Part shown: piece by piece, positions 44,743 through 53,664 of the stretch
How positions within the stretch are numbered: the first letter of the stretch is position 1
Layout: each line of letters begins with the position of its first letter
From: Ralstonia sp. SET104
GTDB taxonomy: Bacteria > Pseudomonadota > Gammaproteobacteria > Burkholderiales > Burkholderiaceae
NCBI RefSeq assembly: GCF_003851545.1
Contig: NZ_BHVX01000011.1
Coordinates: 62,001-126,000 of the forward strand
Length of the DNA stretch: 64,000 nt
Reading direction: 5' to 3'
Position numbers and translations under genes: made by a program
The notes under the pieces: model-generated
Database searches by the model: none
Seen by the model: the letters and a program-made list of their open reading frames with translations, nothing else
Told to the model about the DNA's origin: nothing

Positions 44743-46221
44743 ATGTCAACGGAATCCCTTTCTGCCGCTCGCGTTACCAGCTCGCCTGCCAAACGGCATT
44801 GGCCCGCGCTGGCGGCGCTGCTGAGCGGCAACTTTGTCACCATTCTCGACCTGTTCATCGTCAACGTGGCGATTCCGGACATCCGCGCCAGCTTGCATGC
44901 GAGCTTTGCCGAGATCCAGCTCGTGATGGTCGGCTACAGCGCGGCGTATGCGGTGTTCCTGCTCAACGGCGCGCGCCTGGGCGATTTGTTCGGGCGCAAG
45001 CGCATGTTCCTGGCTGGCATGGCGCTGTTCACGCTGGCATCGGCCTTGTGCGGGCTGGCGACCACGCCGTGGATGCTGATCGCCATGCGCGTCGGCCAAG
45101 GCCTGGGCGCGGCCATTCTGATGCCGCAGGTGATGGCGTCGCTGCGCGTGCTGTTTGACGGCGATGCGCGACGGCGCGCGTTCGGCACCATGGGCGCGGT
45201 GCAAGGCGTGGCGGCATCGGTGTCGCAAATTATCGGCGGCTGGCTGATTGCCCACCCATTGGCGGCAGAAGTGTCGGGCTGGCGCGCGGTGTTTCTGGTG
45301 AATGTGCCGATTGGCATCGTCGCGCTGCTGGCCGCACGCAGCTTCGTGGCGGAATCGCGCGCGCCGGTGGCTGCGCGGCTGGATGTGCATGGCGCGGTGG
45401 CGGGCGCGGTGGCCCTGGCCATGCTGCTGGTGCCCGTCATGCAGGGGCGGGAGTCCGGCTGGCCGTGGTGGTCATGGGCGGTGCCGCTGACCTCGCTGCT
45501 GGTGTTCCGCCACTTTGTGCGAGTGGAGCGGGCGCTGTCCGCAGCGGGCCGCGTGCCCATCATCGAGATGGCGTTGTTCCGCAACCGCAGCTTTGTGCTG
45601 GGCGTGCTGGCAATCTTCCTGTTCTACACAGCCATCAGCTCGTACTTTTTGGCGCTGACGATTCTGCTGCAGTTCGGGCGCGGCTTGTCGGCGCTGGCAG
45701 CGGGGCTGGTGTTCACGCCGGCAGCGATCGCGTTTTTTACCGGCTCGCTGACGGCGCCGCGGCTGGCCGAACGCATTGGGCAACGTGCATTGCTGCTGGG
45801 CGTGGGGATCTTCGCGGTGGGCCTCGTGCTGCTGGCCACAATGGCACAGGCCGGTGTCGCCACCGCGTGGCTGATCGTGCCGCTGGTGCTCAACGGCTTT
45901 GGGCAAGGCATGGTGATTCCGCTGTCGCTCAACACCATCCTGAGCGGCGTGGAAACCGCACAGGCCGGCATGGGCGCCGGCACGGTAACGACCATGCAGG
46001 CCGTCGGCAATGCGGTGGGCGTGACGGTGGTGGGCGTGCTGCTGTTCTCGCTGCTCGGCCAGATGGATGGGTTGAGCGGCACGGTTGCGATGGATGCCAC
46101 TACGGACGCTACGCACGCAGCGCACTACGGCCACGCATTCGCTCTGGCAACGCTCTACAACGTGGGCGCGACAGTGCTCGCCTTCGTACTGTTCTGGCGC
46201 GCATGGCGCCGGCACGCTTAA
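44743..46221 (+). CDS. DHA2-family drug:H+ antiporter (14 helices, MFS)
   Basis: A 492-residue inner-membrane pump. Motif A is visible as GARLGDLFGRKRMFLAG, and the QLVMVGYSAAYAVFLLNGARLG helix is typical for the DHA2 (EmrB/QacA) group. Hydrophobic helices number about 14. No EmrA-type membrane-fusion partner is adjacent, so it may act alone. Expression is probably controlled by the divergent TetR gene. Confidence 0.88.
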   Translation: MSTESLSAARVTSSPAKRHWPALAALLSGNFVTILDLFIVNVAIPDIRASLHASFAEIQLVMVGYSAAYAVFLLNGARLGDLFGRKRMFLAGMALFTLASALCGLATTPWMLIAMRVGQGLGAAILMPQVMASLRVLFDGDARRRAFGTMGAVQGVAASVSQIIGGWLIAHPLAAEVSGWRAVFLVNVPIGIVALLAARSFVAESRAPVAARLDVHGAVAGAVALAMLLVPVMQGRESGWPWWSWAVPLTSLLVFRHFVRVERALSAAGRVPIIEMALFRNRSFVLGVLAIFLFYTAISSYFLALTILLQFGRGLSALAAGLVFTPAAIAFFTGSLTAPRLAERIGQRALLLGVGIFAVGLVLLATMAQAGVATAWLIVPLVLNGFGQGMVIPLSLNTILSGVETAQAGMGAGTVTTMQAVGNAVGVTVVGVLLFSLLGQMDGLSGTVAMDATTDATHAAHYGHAFALATLYNVGATVLAFVLFWRAWRRHA

Positions 46222-46228
46222 CCTGCGC

Positions 46229-46828
46229 TTACTTGCGCACCCAGCCGCGCCGCACGCAGGGTGCCAATACCACACCATGCACCGCCAGCCCCAGGCGGTG
46301 CAGCGGCTCCGACACCGTATGCGCCACGCGCCCGCTGCACAGCCATGCACTCAGGGTCGACACGGCAGCCGCGCCCAACATGTCAAACGGATAGTGCACG
46401 CCCAGGTAAATGCGCGCCCACGCCATCGGCAAGCCCAACAGCGCCAGCAACACACCTACGCGACGCAACCGCGCGTTCCACATCAGGCTGAACGCCACAG
46501 TCCAGAGCACCGTCAGGTGGTCGCTCGGGAATGATGAATCCGGGGCGTGCGGCAGCAGATTGGTCCCCAGGTCAATCGCAAACGGCCGCGGGTGATACCA
46601 CGCCAGGCTCAAGCCGACGTTGATCAACAAAGCCAGCACCGCCGCCACGCCGGTCTGCAATGCCTGACGGCGTGTAGTCGGCGCGCCCCATAGCCAGCCG
46701 GCCACGAGCGTAAGCGGCACCAGCCAGATCGCATATTCAGCAAAGGCCAACGCCAGCCAGACGGTGGTGGCCGAAGGGTCGGCCGGGGCGTTCATCCAAA
46801 GAAACAGCGTGTGATTGAGTGATTCCAT
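46229..46828 (-). CDS. PAP2-family membrane phosphatase (undecaprenyl-diphosphatase-like)
   Basis: A 199-residue membrane protein with the PAP2 signature: YHPRPFAID (motif 1 RP), PSDHLTVLW (variant of PSGH, motif 2) and ARIYLGVHYPFDMLG (motif 3). About five helices. This layout is that of BcrC-type enzymes recycling undecaprenyl pyrophosphate for cell-wall synthesis; lipid phosphatase activity on other substrates is possible. Confidence 0.82.
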   Translation of the reverse strand: MESLNHTLFLWMNAPADPSATTVWLALAFAEYAIWLVPLTLVAGWLWGAPTTRRQALQTGVAAVLALLINVGLSLAWYHPRPFAIDLGTNLLPHAPDSSFPSDHLTVLWTVAFSLMWNARLRRVGVLLALLGLPMAWARIYLGVHYPFDMLGAAAVSTLSAWLCSGRVAHTVSEPLHRLGLAVHGVVLAPCVRRGWVRK

Positions 46829-47092
46829 ACAGCGTCGGCCAACGGGCCCGAGTGATTCAACGTCAACGACAGAAATGCCGGGCCCACAGTACGGAACATT
46901 CCCTTCAATTCCCTTGGGGCCAACCTGTGAGCAAGCCTAGGCCACCAGACTTAGGCCTGCCGTAGCGGCGCCCCGATCACTGCCCAGGCTTTTCCCACCG
47001 CTTACCGGTGCCTGTGATGTAGGCACACTTGCCGCACCGGCCTGCCTGACCGATACCACCCTCAACCTGCTGAGCACCGGCCGCTTTACCGT

Positions 47093-47923
47093 GTGCTGGT
47101 ATGGGAAGTCACGGCGCTGTACCGGCGCCCGCTCGAGGCGCACGTGTTGCTGCAGCAGGCCTCCATGCACGATGCGCTGACCGGCCTGTGCAACCGCAGC
47201 GACTTCAACGAGCAGATCGGCACGCAGATCAGCGCCGCCCAACGCAACGGCCAGGCGTTCTCACTGGTGATGGTCGATGTCGACCACTTCAAGCGCTACA
47301 ACGACGCCTTCGGCCACCTCAAGGGCGATGCCTGCCTCGCAGCCGTGGCCGATGCGCTGGCCGGTGTGGTGCGCCACCCGGCGGATTTCATCGCCCGCTA
47401 CGGCGGCGAAGCGTTCGTGGTTGTGCTGCCCGAAACCGATGCACGCGAGGCCGAGGCCTTCGCCGAGCGTGCGCGTGAAGTCGCGCTACGCCTGCGCATA
47501 GAAGCCACCACACCGTCGCGCTACGTGACCGTCAGCGCTGGCTGCGCCACGTCCGTGCCGAGCAAGGGCGCTCCCTCTATCGACACGCGGCTGGTCGAAA
47601 CCGCCGACGCCGCGCTGCACCGCGCCAAGGCAGCCGGCCGCACTCACATAACGCACGTGACGCACGACAACCGCTCAAGCACCGCTGGGCGTCCGTCTCG
47701 CCTGTCTTTGCTGTCTTCTTTATTTCTTTTGTATATAAAAATAGTAGTAGTAGATAACGGTGGATGGTTTCTGTGGATAGCCGCAGAAAACGCTTTCGCA
47801 TCAACCGTTTGCGGAATGCACAACCCATCGGACAGCATGTGCCGTTGCGTGGATGACTCGTGCAGGGCGCGCCTCACCCTACCGGCAGACGCCGAAGTTA
47901 TTCCCAAACTGTGGACAACCTGA
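47093..47923 (+). pseudogene. Diguanylate cyclase (GGDEF) gene broken at both ends
   Basis: Residues ~20-185 form a GGDEF domain: SMHDALTGLCNRSDF, VDVDHFKRYNDAFGH and the active-site loop RYGGEAFVVVLPET (GGEAF in place of GGEEF; HPAD at the inhibitory RxxD position, so no product inhibition site). Everything N-terminal is missing: the frame has a stop at 47015-47017 and the only start is a GTG without ribosome site. After AKAAGRT the reading frame runs on for about 90 residues of unrelated translation across an origin-like DNA segment. The gene looks truncated on both sides and is probably silent. Confidence 0.6.
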
Positions 47924-47975
47924 CCCCGGACAGCGAACACAGTTGTCCCTGAAGTTCTGCACGCGTTTATCCACA
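47717..47975. other. oriC-like element: AT tract, TAG-trinucleotide repeat and DnaA boxes
   Basis: An AT-rich tract (47717-47741, TTTATTTCTTTTGTATATAA area) is followed directly by TAG repeated four times (47742-47753) and then by DnaA-type boxes: TGTGGATAG (47772-47780, one mismatch), TGTGGACAA (47910-47918, one mismatch) and a perfect TTATCCACA (47967-47975). The minus strand reads DnaA box, short spacer, CTACTACTACTA, then T/A-rich DNA, which is the order of the bacterial basal origin element (DnaA box, DnaA-trio, unwinding region) described for Bacillus subtilis. No dnaA, dnaN, rpmH, repA or parAB gene is in the window. Activity is unproven. Confidence 0.5.
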
Positions 47976-48191
47976 GCGGGAATCGTGCCCTCGCACCGGG
48001 TGACTTCGTCGGCCCATCCCAACCGTACCGGGAAAGATGGCCGAACAAGCGGAACAGAACCGCGTGGTTAGCCGCCCCGAATCCGCCTGTTGCTCCCTGT
48101 CGTCGAATGTCCGCTACCAAATCACCGACGCAACGCTACTCGATGCTGGCGCGTGGCTCTGTATGAACGCCTTTGCAGTCGTCCGCCTGCT

Positions 48192-48734
48192 TCAGCGCAA
48201 CAAAGGCGTGACAATCCGCTCCAGGCGCTCGGCCGTCCAGGCGGGCTCGCGCGATTCCCAACCGTTGTCGGCCAGCAGGCCTTTGCGGTCGACCGTGAAG
48301 TTCACGGGCAGGCGCCAGATACGGCCGTAGCCGCCCGCGTAAGCGCTGCCGAGCAGGCCAACCGGAAAGCTTAGCTTGGCCGCCACATCGCGCACGGCTG
48401 ACAGCTCGTCTGGCTCGTCCAGGCTGAAGCCCAATACGCGCAGGCCCTTGTCGGCATGGCGCGCGGCGTAGGCCGATAGCAGGGGAAGCTCCGTGCGGCA
48501 GGGGCCGCACCACGTTGCCCAAAATGTCAGCACCACCACCTGACCGCGCAGGTCATCGGTCGCAATGCTGCGCCCATCCAGGGTGTGAAGGACGAGGGGA
48601 GGCGCGGGGCGCCCCACTTCCAGACTGGCCGCGTGCGCCGCCGCCTGTCGTCCGCTCAGCCCGGCGCCTAAGGCCAGCGCGCCAGCCGCACGCAGCCACG
48701 CGCGCCTTGGCCCGGGCCCTTGCACCGGGTTCAT
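48192..48734 (-). CDS. TlpA/ResA-like thioredoxin-fold protein
   Basis: A 180-residue exported redoxin. A twin-arginine-like signal (GPRRAWLRAAGALALGAG) leads to a thioredoxin fold with active-site WCGPC in FWATWCGPCRTELPLL. It probably reduces or isomerises periplasmic disulfides. It directly follows the outer-membrane protein gene (seven bases), so both may come from one transcript with the DUF2946 gene. Confidence 0.85.
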   Translation of the reverse strand: MNPVQGPGPRRAWLRAAGALALGAGLSGRQAAAHAASLEVGRPAPPLVLHTLDGRSIATDDLRGQVVVLTFWATWCGPCRTELPLLSAYAARHADKGLRVLGFSLDEPDELSAVRDVAAKLSFPVGLLGSAYAGGYGRIWRLPVNFTVDRKGLLADNGWESREPAWTAERLERIVTPLLR

Positions 48735-48741
48735 GTCCGCA

Positions 48742-49785
48742 TCAGAACGCATAGCTCGCCCCAATAGTGCCCGACCAGCGCGGGAAGAGTTGATAGCCCT
48801 GCAGATTGCTGTACAGCGCCTTCTGCAGGAAGGCATAGACCTGCATGTTGTGCGCCACGCTAACCGTCACGCCTGGCGACAGATAGACCGCCGTGCCGCC
48901 CGTGCTGACAGTGTCGGCCAGCGCCCCCCGATCGGGGCTCTTGCGCGTCACGTTGACCTGCAGTTGCGGCACGATGTGCGGATTCGCCTCATAGCGCAGA
49001 CCGAAGCTTGCCGTGGCGGCATTGCCAGGTCGGAAGTCTGCGCCGGCATCACGCAGCCTGTGGGCCACGGCCGCCTGGAATTGACCGTTGATGAAGGCAT
49101 CGAAATCCTGGCTGACGGGCTGGTAGTAGTAGGCGCCGAGAATCAAGTCGGTGCTGCCGGTACCTGGCTGCAGGCTGGAATCGAGCGCCTGCCCGCCGGC
49201 TGCATTGGGGCCGCTGTTGAAGAAGACCGGATTGCGCCCGACCGTGGCGCCGGTGTTCACATTCTGGCCGCCGTAGCGTCCGGTCGGCAGCTTCACGCCC
49301 AGTTGCACCCCCAGATTGTGCGTGGGCAGGAAGCCCTGGTAGCTGGCGATCAGCTTGATGTCGCCCAGGCCGCTGGCCGTGGCGCCACTCAGGTTGTCAG
49401 GGGTGAGCTGGTCGGTCGTGGCGTTGCCGTAGGTGGTATGGCTGCGGTCGATATATGGCACGGCCGCGCTAAAGCCCCAGCTACTGTTCGGGCTGTAGTA
49501 GATACCGAGGATGGCGTAGCGGTTGATGGTCTGGCGCTCCACCTCCTGGTTGCCGCCAGCGGCATTGATGGCCGCGACCTCAGCCGGCGTGACCGACCCC
49601 GTGCCGTGGCGCAACTGGTTCTGCGGGAGATACGTGTAATCAAGGCTGACGCGCCAGCCCGGGATCGCGGAGTAGCCCATGGCGGCATCGGTGCTGAGCG
49701 AACAGCCGCAGGTAGCGCAGGCAAAAGCAAACGCGGGGAACGACAAGGCAGCGCCGACGGCTCCGGCGCGAAGAAACGGATTCAT
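48742..49785 (-). CDS. Outer-membrane beta-barrel protein with an N-terminal cysteine cluster
   Basis: A 347-residue protein with a signal peptide and then CATCGCS, an unusual CxxCxC right after the likely cleavage site. The remainder alternates aromatic and polar residues and ends in F (IGASYAF), as barrel proteins do; it resembles the MetA-pathway (phenol degradation) transporter-like family. The cysteine cluster could bind metal or receive a lipid. The neighbours, a thioredoxin-like and a DUF2946 protein, suggest a metal or redox role. Confidence 0.65.
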   Translation of the reverse strand: MNPFLRAGAVGAALSFPAFAFACATCGCSLSTDAAMGYSAIPGWRVSLDYTYLPQNQLRHGTGSVTPAEVAAINAAGGNQEVERQTINRYAILGIYYSPNSSWGFSAAVPYIDRSHTTYGNATTDQLTPDNLSGATASGLGDIKLIASYQGFLPTHNLGVQLGVKLPTGRYGGQNVNTGATVGRNPVFFNSGPNAAGGQALDSSLQPGTGSTDLILGAYYYQPVSQDFDAFINGQFQAAVAHRLRDAGADFRPGNAATASFGLRYEANPHIVPQLQVNVTRKSPDRGALADTVSTGGTAVYLSPGVTVSVAHNMQVYAFLQKALYSNLQGYQLFPRWSGTIGASYAF

Positions 49786-49873
49786 GACAGTCCTGGCAAA
49801 TCGTGGGCGGAGTATCCGCCCTTAGCGTAAAGACGCGCGGGCAGCGCGCCATTGGTCGTATTGACGACGTGCG

Positions 49874-50251
49874 CTACGCCACCGGCGGTGCCCGAGCCGG
49901 CGCCAGGAACCTGCGGGAATGTCGGTAGAAGGCCGATGAAGAAAGCAGCGGCACGGCAAACTGCAAGCCGCGTTGCGCAATGAATGCCCATGTCACTGGC
50001 GGCGCCGCGTGGAGCGTGCCAACGTCCGAGCAGAACAGGCAGCACAGCATGCCGACGTGGTTGGCGCCGGAATGATTCTGGCCGTCGGGTGCCTGGGCAT
50101 CCATTCCGGCAATCGGCTTGCCGCTTGCACTGCAAACGGCGTGAACGGCCAACCATTCCGCCTGCTGCTCATGGGCCATCGCCGGCAACGGCGCATGCAG
50201 CGCCATACCGAACAGTGCAAGCCAAACGAGGACGCGGCGGACGAAAGACAT
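49874..50251 (-). CDS. DUF2946-type exported protein
   Basis: A 125-residue protein with a hydrophobic signal (LVWLALFGMALHAPLPAMA), a central CCLFCSD cysteine motif and the family's closing RAPP. DUF2946 proteins are often found with copper or other metal transport genes; function is not established. The ATG at 50251 begins the family alignment. It lies 88 bases upstream of the barrel gene in the same direction. Confidence 0.65.
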   Translation of the reverse strand: MSFVRRVLVWLALFGMALHAPLPAMAHEQQAEWLAVHAVCSASGKPIAGMDAQAPDGQNHSGANHVGMLCCLFCSDVGTLHAAPPVTWAFIAQRGLQFAVPLLSSSAFYRHSRRFLAPARAPPVA

Positions 50252-50511
50252 GCGGGCGAAGAATTTGCTGCTGATTATAGAGAGTAAATACCGCAGAAAA
50301 GGCAACCCGCAACGGCAAGTCTTACTGACGTGATGCGACATGGCGTCGCATTGGCCCCCAACGTACAGCGAGCGTTCGTAGCGGTCGCCGGGCAGTTGGC
50401 GGCATAAAGTGATTGTCGCTTTATGGCCGGAAACAGCCGGCCAAGGCTCCATCGGTCGATGGCCGCTAAGGCGCCTTCAACGTGCGCAATCCTTGCTCGG
50501 TACACCAGAGA

Positions 50512-50546
50512 AACAACAAAGCCGACACGTGGTCGGCTTTGTTGTT
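50512..50546 (-). terminator. Terminator downstream of tRNA-Ala
   Basis: A perfect 15-bp stem AACAACAAAGCCGAC/GTCGGCTTTGTTGTT with a five-base loop. On the minus strand the last arm is T-rich, so it ends the tRNA transcript about 100 bases after it. Confidence 0.8.
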
Positions 50547-50646
50547 GACGCATAAGACTGCACACTTTGTCAGAGAAGCATGTCCTTGCACCTGCTGCAA
50601 AAATATCGTCCCTGTCTCAAACGCTTGGCAAACTTTGCCAGTGAGT

Positions 50647-50722
<76 letters not shown>

Positions 50723-50769
50723 GTGAAAATTTAGTCTACCCGAATTCCCGGCTTGCCTTCAATCGCGGG

Positions 50770-52482
50770 TCAACCTGTGTTTTCGATGCCGAGATTGCCC
50801 TCCATGCCGACTATACGCGGCGTATTCAGCGGCCTCGCGGTCACTTCGCGCTGGTCGCGCAGCCAATCAGCCAGCACGTCCCACACCGGGCGGCCACCGG
50901 CCTTGCGCGCTTCGGGCGATACGGCGGCCCAGCCAGCCACCTTGTAGCGGCGGTCGGCGTCGAGCGGTTTGTCCCCCAGGCGCATGTCGGTAATGCGCTG
51001 GCCCATCGGGCGCGTAGGGTCGATGGTGTAGCGCAGGCCGCCAGTGCGCACCATGTCACCGCCCTGCTGGTAGTACGGGTCGGGATTGAACAGGTTGTCG
51101 GCCACGTCTTCAAGCACGGTTTTGATCGTCGCGCCGGTCATCTCGGTGAGCGTGGTGGCCGGGTAGGTGATGGCGGTCTGGGCCATCAGCGCTTCCATCG
51201 TCAGTGCCTCGCCGGGCAGCAGTGACGTGCCCCAGCGGAAGCCGGGCGAGAAGGCGATCTCCGCGCCCTGCGCGTGCATCAGGCCATCGACGATGAGCTG
51301 GTCGAACGTGCCGTTGAAGTTGCCGCGCCGGTACAGCAGGCCGCGGTTGACGGCGAGCGTCTCGCCCAGCTTGCTCTTGTACGGCGCCCGCACGCGCTCG
51401 ATGAGTGCAGTCATGGCCGGATCGGGCGGCAGCAGATCAGCGAAGACGGGCAGCAACGTGTAGCGGATATCGCGCACGGCGCCGCCGCGCACGTCCAGAT
51501 CGAGCACGCCGACGAACTTGCCGTTGGCGCCCGCGTTGGTGACAAGCGTCACGCCGCCGGGGTTGCTGACCTTGACCGGCGCAGGCACCGCATCGTGCGT
51601 GTGCCCACCGAGAATGGCATCCAGCCCGCGCACGCGCGACGCGAGCTTCAGGTCCACATCCATGCCGTTATGCGACAGCAGGACGACCACCTTGGCGCCC
51701 TTGCCGCGCGCCTCGTCAATCATCTTCTGCAGCCGCTCTTCCTGGATACCGAAGGTCCAGTCGGGCGTGAAATCAGCCGGATGCGCGATCGGCGTGTACG
51801 GGAAGGCCTGACCGATGATGGCGACAGGCACGCCGTTGAGCTCGCGCAGCACGTACGGGTCGAACACCGGATCGCCAAAGTCGGCGGTCTGGATGTTCTG
51901 CGCGACGAAGGCGACCTTGTTCTTGAAGTCGTGATCGACCACGTGGCGCACGCGATCGGCGCCGTAGGTCATCTCCCAGTGCGGGGTCATGACATCCACG
52001 CCGAGTGCGAGGGCAGCATCGACCATGTCCTGCCCGTTGGTCCACAGCGACGTGGCCGAGCCCTGCCACGTATCACCACCGTCGAGCAGCAGCGCGTTCG
52101 GGCGTGTGGCGCGCAGGCGCTTGATGAGCGTGGCCAGATGCGCGAAGCCGCCCATGCGGCCGTAGCGGCGCGCGGCTTCTGTGAAGTCGAGTGCGGTGAA
52201 CGCGTGCGCAGCACGTGTGCCGGGCGCGATGCCATAGCGCTTGAGCAGCGCATGGCCAACCAGATGCGGCGGCTGCCCGGCCCATTGCGCCACGCCCAGG
52301 TTGACGCTGGGTTCGCGGTATTCGATGGGCAGCAACTGCGCGTGGCAATCGGTGAAGTGCAGCAGGTGGACGTTGCCGAAGCGAGGCACGTCGTAGTGGA
52401 CCGTGTCAGCGTGAGCATCGGTCAGGCGCAGACCGGCGGCTGCGGCAATCGTCAGGGCTTGAACGAATTCGCGGCGGTTCAT
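50770..52482 (-). CDS. soxB: Thiosulfohydrolase SoxB
   Basis: A 570-residue periplasmic di-manganese enzyme that hydrolyses the sulfonate from the SoxY-bound intermediate as sulfate. A twin-arginine signal (MNRREFVQALTIAAAAG) is followed by a 5'-nucleotidase-like metallophosphatase domain (LLHFTDCHAQLLP, DGGDTWQGSA, LSHNGMDVD, LGGHTHDA) and the C-terminal nucleotidase domain. It is the last gene of the sox transcript and overlaps soxW by ATGA. Confidence 0.95.
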   Translation of the reverse strand: MNRREFVQALTIAAAAGLRLTDAHADTVHYDVPRFGNVHLLHFTDCHAQLLPIEYREPSVNLGVAQWAGQPPHLVGHALLKRYGIAPGTRAAHAFTALDFTEAARRYGRMGGFAHLATLIKRLRATRPNALLLDGGDTWQGSATSLWTNGQDMVDAALALGVDVMTPHWEMTYGADRVRHVVDHDFKNKVAFVAQNIQTADFGDPVFDPYVLRELNGVPVAIIGQAFPYTPIAHPADFTPDWTFGIQEERLQKMIDEARGKGAKVVVLLSHNGMDVDLKLASRVRGLDAILGGHTHDAVPAPVKVSNPGGVTLVTNAGANGKFVGVLDLDVRGGAVRDIRYTLLPVFADLLPPDPAMTALIERVRAPYKSKLGETLAVNRGLLYRRGNFNGTFDQLIVDGLMHAQGAEIAFSPGFRWGTSLLPGEALTMEALMAQTAITYPATTLTEMTGATIKTVLEDVADNLFNPDPYYQQGGDMVRTGGLRYTIDPTRPMGQRITDMRLGDKPLDADRRYKVAGWAAVSPEARKAGGRPVWDVLADWLRDQREVTARPLNTPRIVGMEGNLGIENTG

Positions 52483-52985
52483 TTTGTGGTGCTGTGCGCG
52501 TAGCGTGCGAGGTCCGCTACATCGTCTTCGAGCATCTCGCCGACTTCCTTGCGCACGACGCGGCCACGATCATCGAGCACGAGCAGCTCGGGCAAGCCCT
52601 TGCGCGGGCCGGTGGCAGCGCACAGCGCGTCGGTTTCCATCGTCACCGCAAAGGTGAGGCCGCGCTTGGCGACGTAATCGCGGGCGAGTTGCGGGTTGGC
52701 ATCAATGCTGATGGTGAGGATGCGCAGATCGGTGTTGCGTGTGGCGTCGTACAGCTTCTGCAGACGCGGGTTCTGCAGCGCGCAGAACGGGCACCACGAT
52801 GCCCACGTGGCGATGATGACCGGATGCCCGTGCCACGCTTCACCCGGCACGCGCGTGCCGTCGAGCAATTGCACTTCGGGCATCGTCACCACATCGCCCA
52901 CTTCGACGGCCTGCGCGGCACTAACGGCACCAGCGGCGAACACCATCGCCGCCGCCAACATCACGAGCCGTTGAAGGGCCTGCAT
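52479..52985 (-). CDS. soxW: Sox-linked periplasmic thioredoxin
   Basis: A 168-residue redoxin with a signal peptide and active site WCPFC in ATWASWCPFCALQNPRL. In Paracoccus and others SoxW/SoxS reduce or reactivate SoxY. Its position between soxX and soxB supports that role. The WCPFC sequence is less oxidising than DsbA's. The symbol is a best fit by context. Confidence 0.8.
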   Translation of the reverse strand: MQALQRLVMLAAAMVFAAGAVSAAQAVEVGDVVTMPEVQLLDGTRVPGEAWHGHPVIIATWASWCPFCALQNPRLQKLYDATRNTDLRILTISIDANPQLARDYVAKRGLTFAVTMETDALCAATGPRKGLPELLVLDDRGRVVRKEVGEMLEDDVADLARYAHSTTK

Positions 52986-52993
52986 GACGATCC

Positions 52994-53656
52994 CTACTGA
53001 TTGACCGGCGAGACCGGGTCAAACAACAGCGCCATCACGTCGCGGATCTGCTGCTCGGTCAGGATGCCCTTGTGCCCGAAGCGCGGCATGTTGGAGCACG
53101 CCGCATACGCGTTGGAGTTGTAGATCTTGCCCCACGTGTAGCGCAGGATGGCTTCCTGAGCGTCAACCCCGCCGCGCAGCCTGCCGTACTGATATAGCGA
53201 TGGGCCGATGGTGCCGTACGACACCTCGTCTTTTGACAGGCGATGGCACGCATAGCAATTGGCGCCATTCATGCCGCCGGGCGGGTCGGAGAACTGCATG
53301 CCATGGCCGCTCTGCGCGGTCTTCTCGCCTGCCTTCCAGTCGCCCAGCCACTTGCCGTCGGCCGGGTAGCGGATGGTCTTGAGCTGCGCGTCTTCCAGCT
53401 TCTTGGCAACGGCGGCGGGCACGGCGTTGCGGTCTGCGTATTGGCTGCAGATTTTCTGCACGTCGTCGCGCTCGGTCACGCCTTCCACGGTGGCCGGGCC
53501 CTTGGAGACAAAGCTCTCGTGGATGACCTTGGCGAGTGCGGCGTCGGCCTTCACATCGGGCTTGGGCGGGGTGACAGCCTTGGATGCGTCTGCCGCCTGC
53601 GCGGTGCCCACAACCAGCGTCAAAGCGGTCAAAACGATGGGGATCAGTCGGATCAT
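52994..53656 (-). CDS. soxX: Sulfur oxidation c-type cytochrome SoxX
   Basis: A 220-residue cytochrome subunit with signal MIRLIPIVLTALTLVVG, a single haem site NCYACHR and methionine ligand in CSNMPRFGHKG. With SoxA it joins thiosulfate to SoxY. It has an N-terminal extension of ~70 residues before the haem part. The start could be 53668, which overlaps the soxA stop; I chose 53656 because TGAGG precedes it. Confidence 0.92.
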   Translation of the reverse strand: MIRLIPIVLTALTLVVGTAQAADASKAVTPPKPDVKADAALAKVIHESFVSKGPATVEGVTERDDVQKICSQYADRNAVPAAVAKKLEDAQLKTIRYPADGKWLGDWKAGEKTAQSGHGMQFSDPPGGMNGANCYACHRLSKDEVSYGTIGPSLYQYGRLRGGVDAQEAILRYTWGKIYNSNAYAACSNMPRFGHKGILTEQQIRDVMALLFDPVSPVNQ

Positions 53657-53664
53657 GCGTGGCC

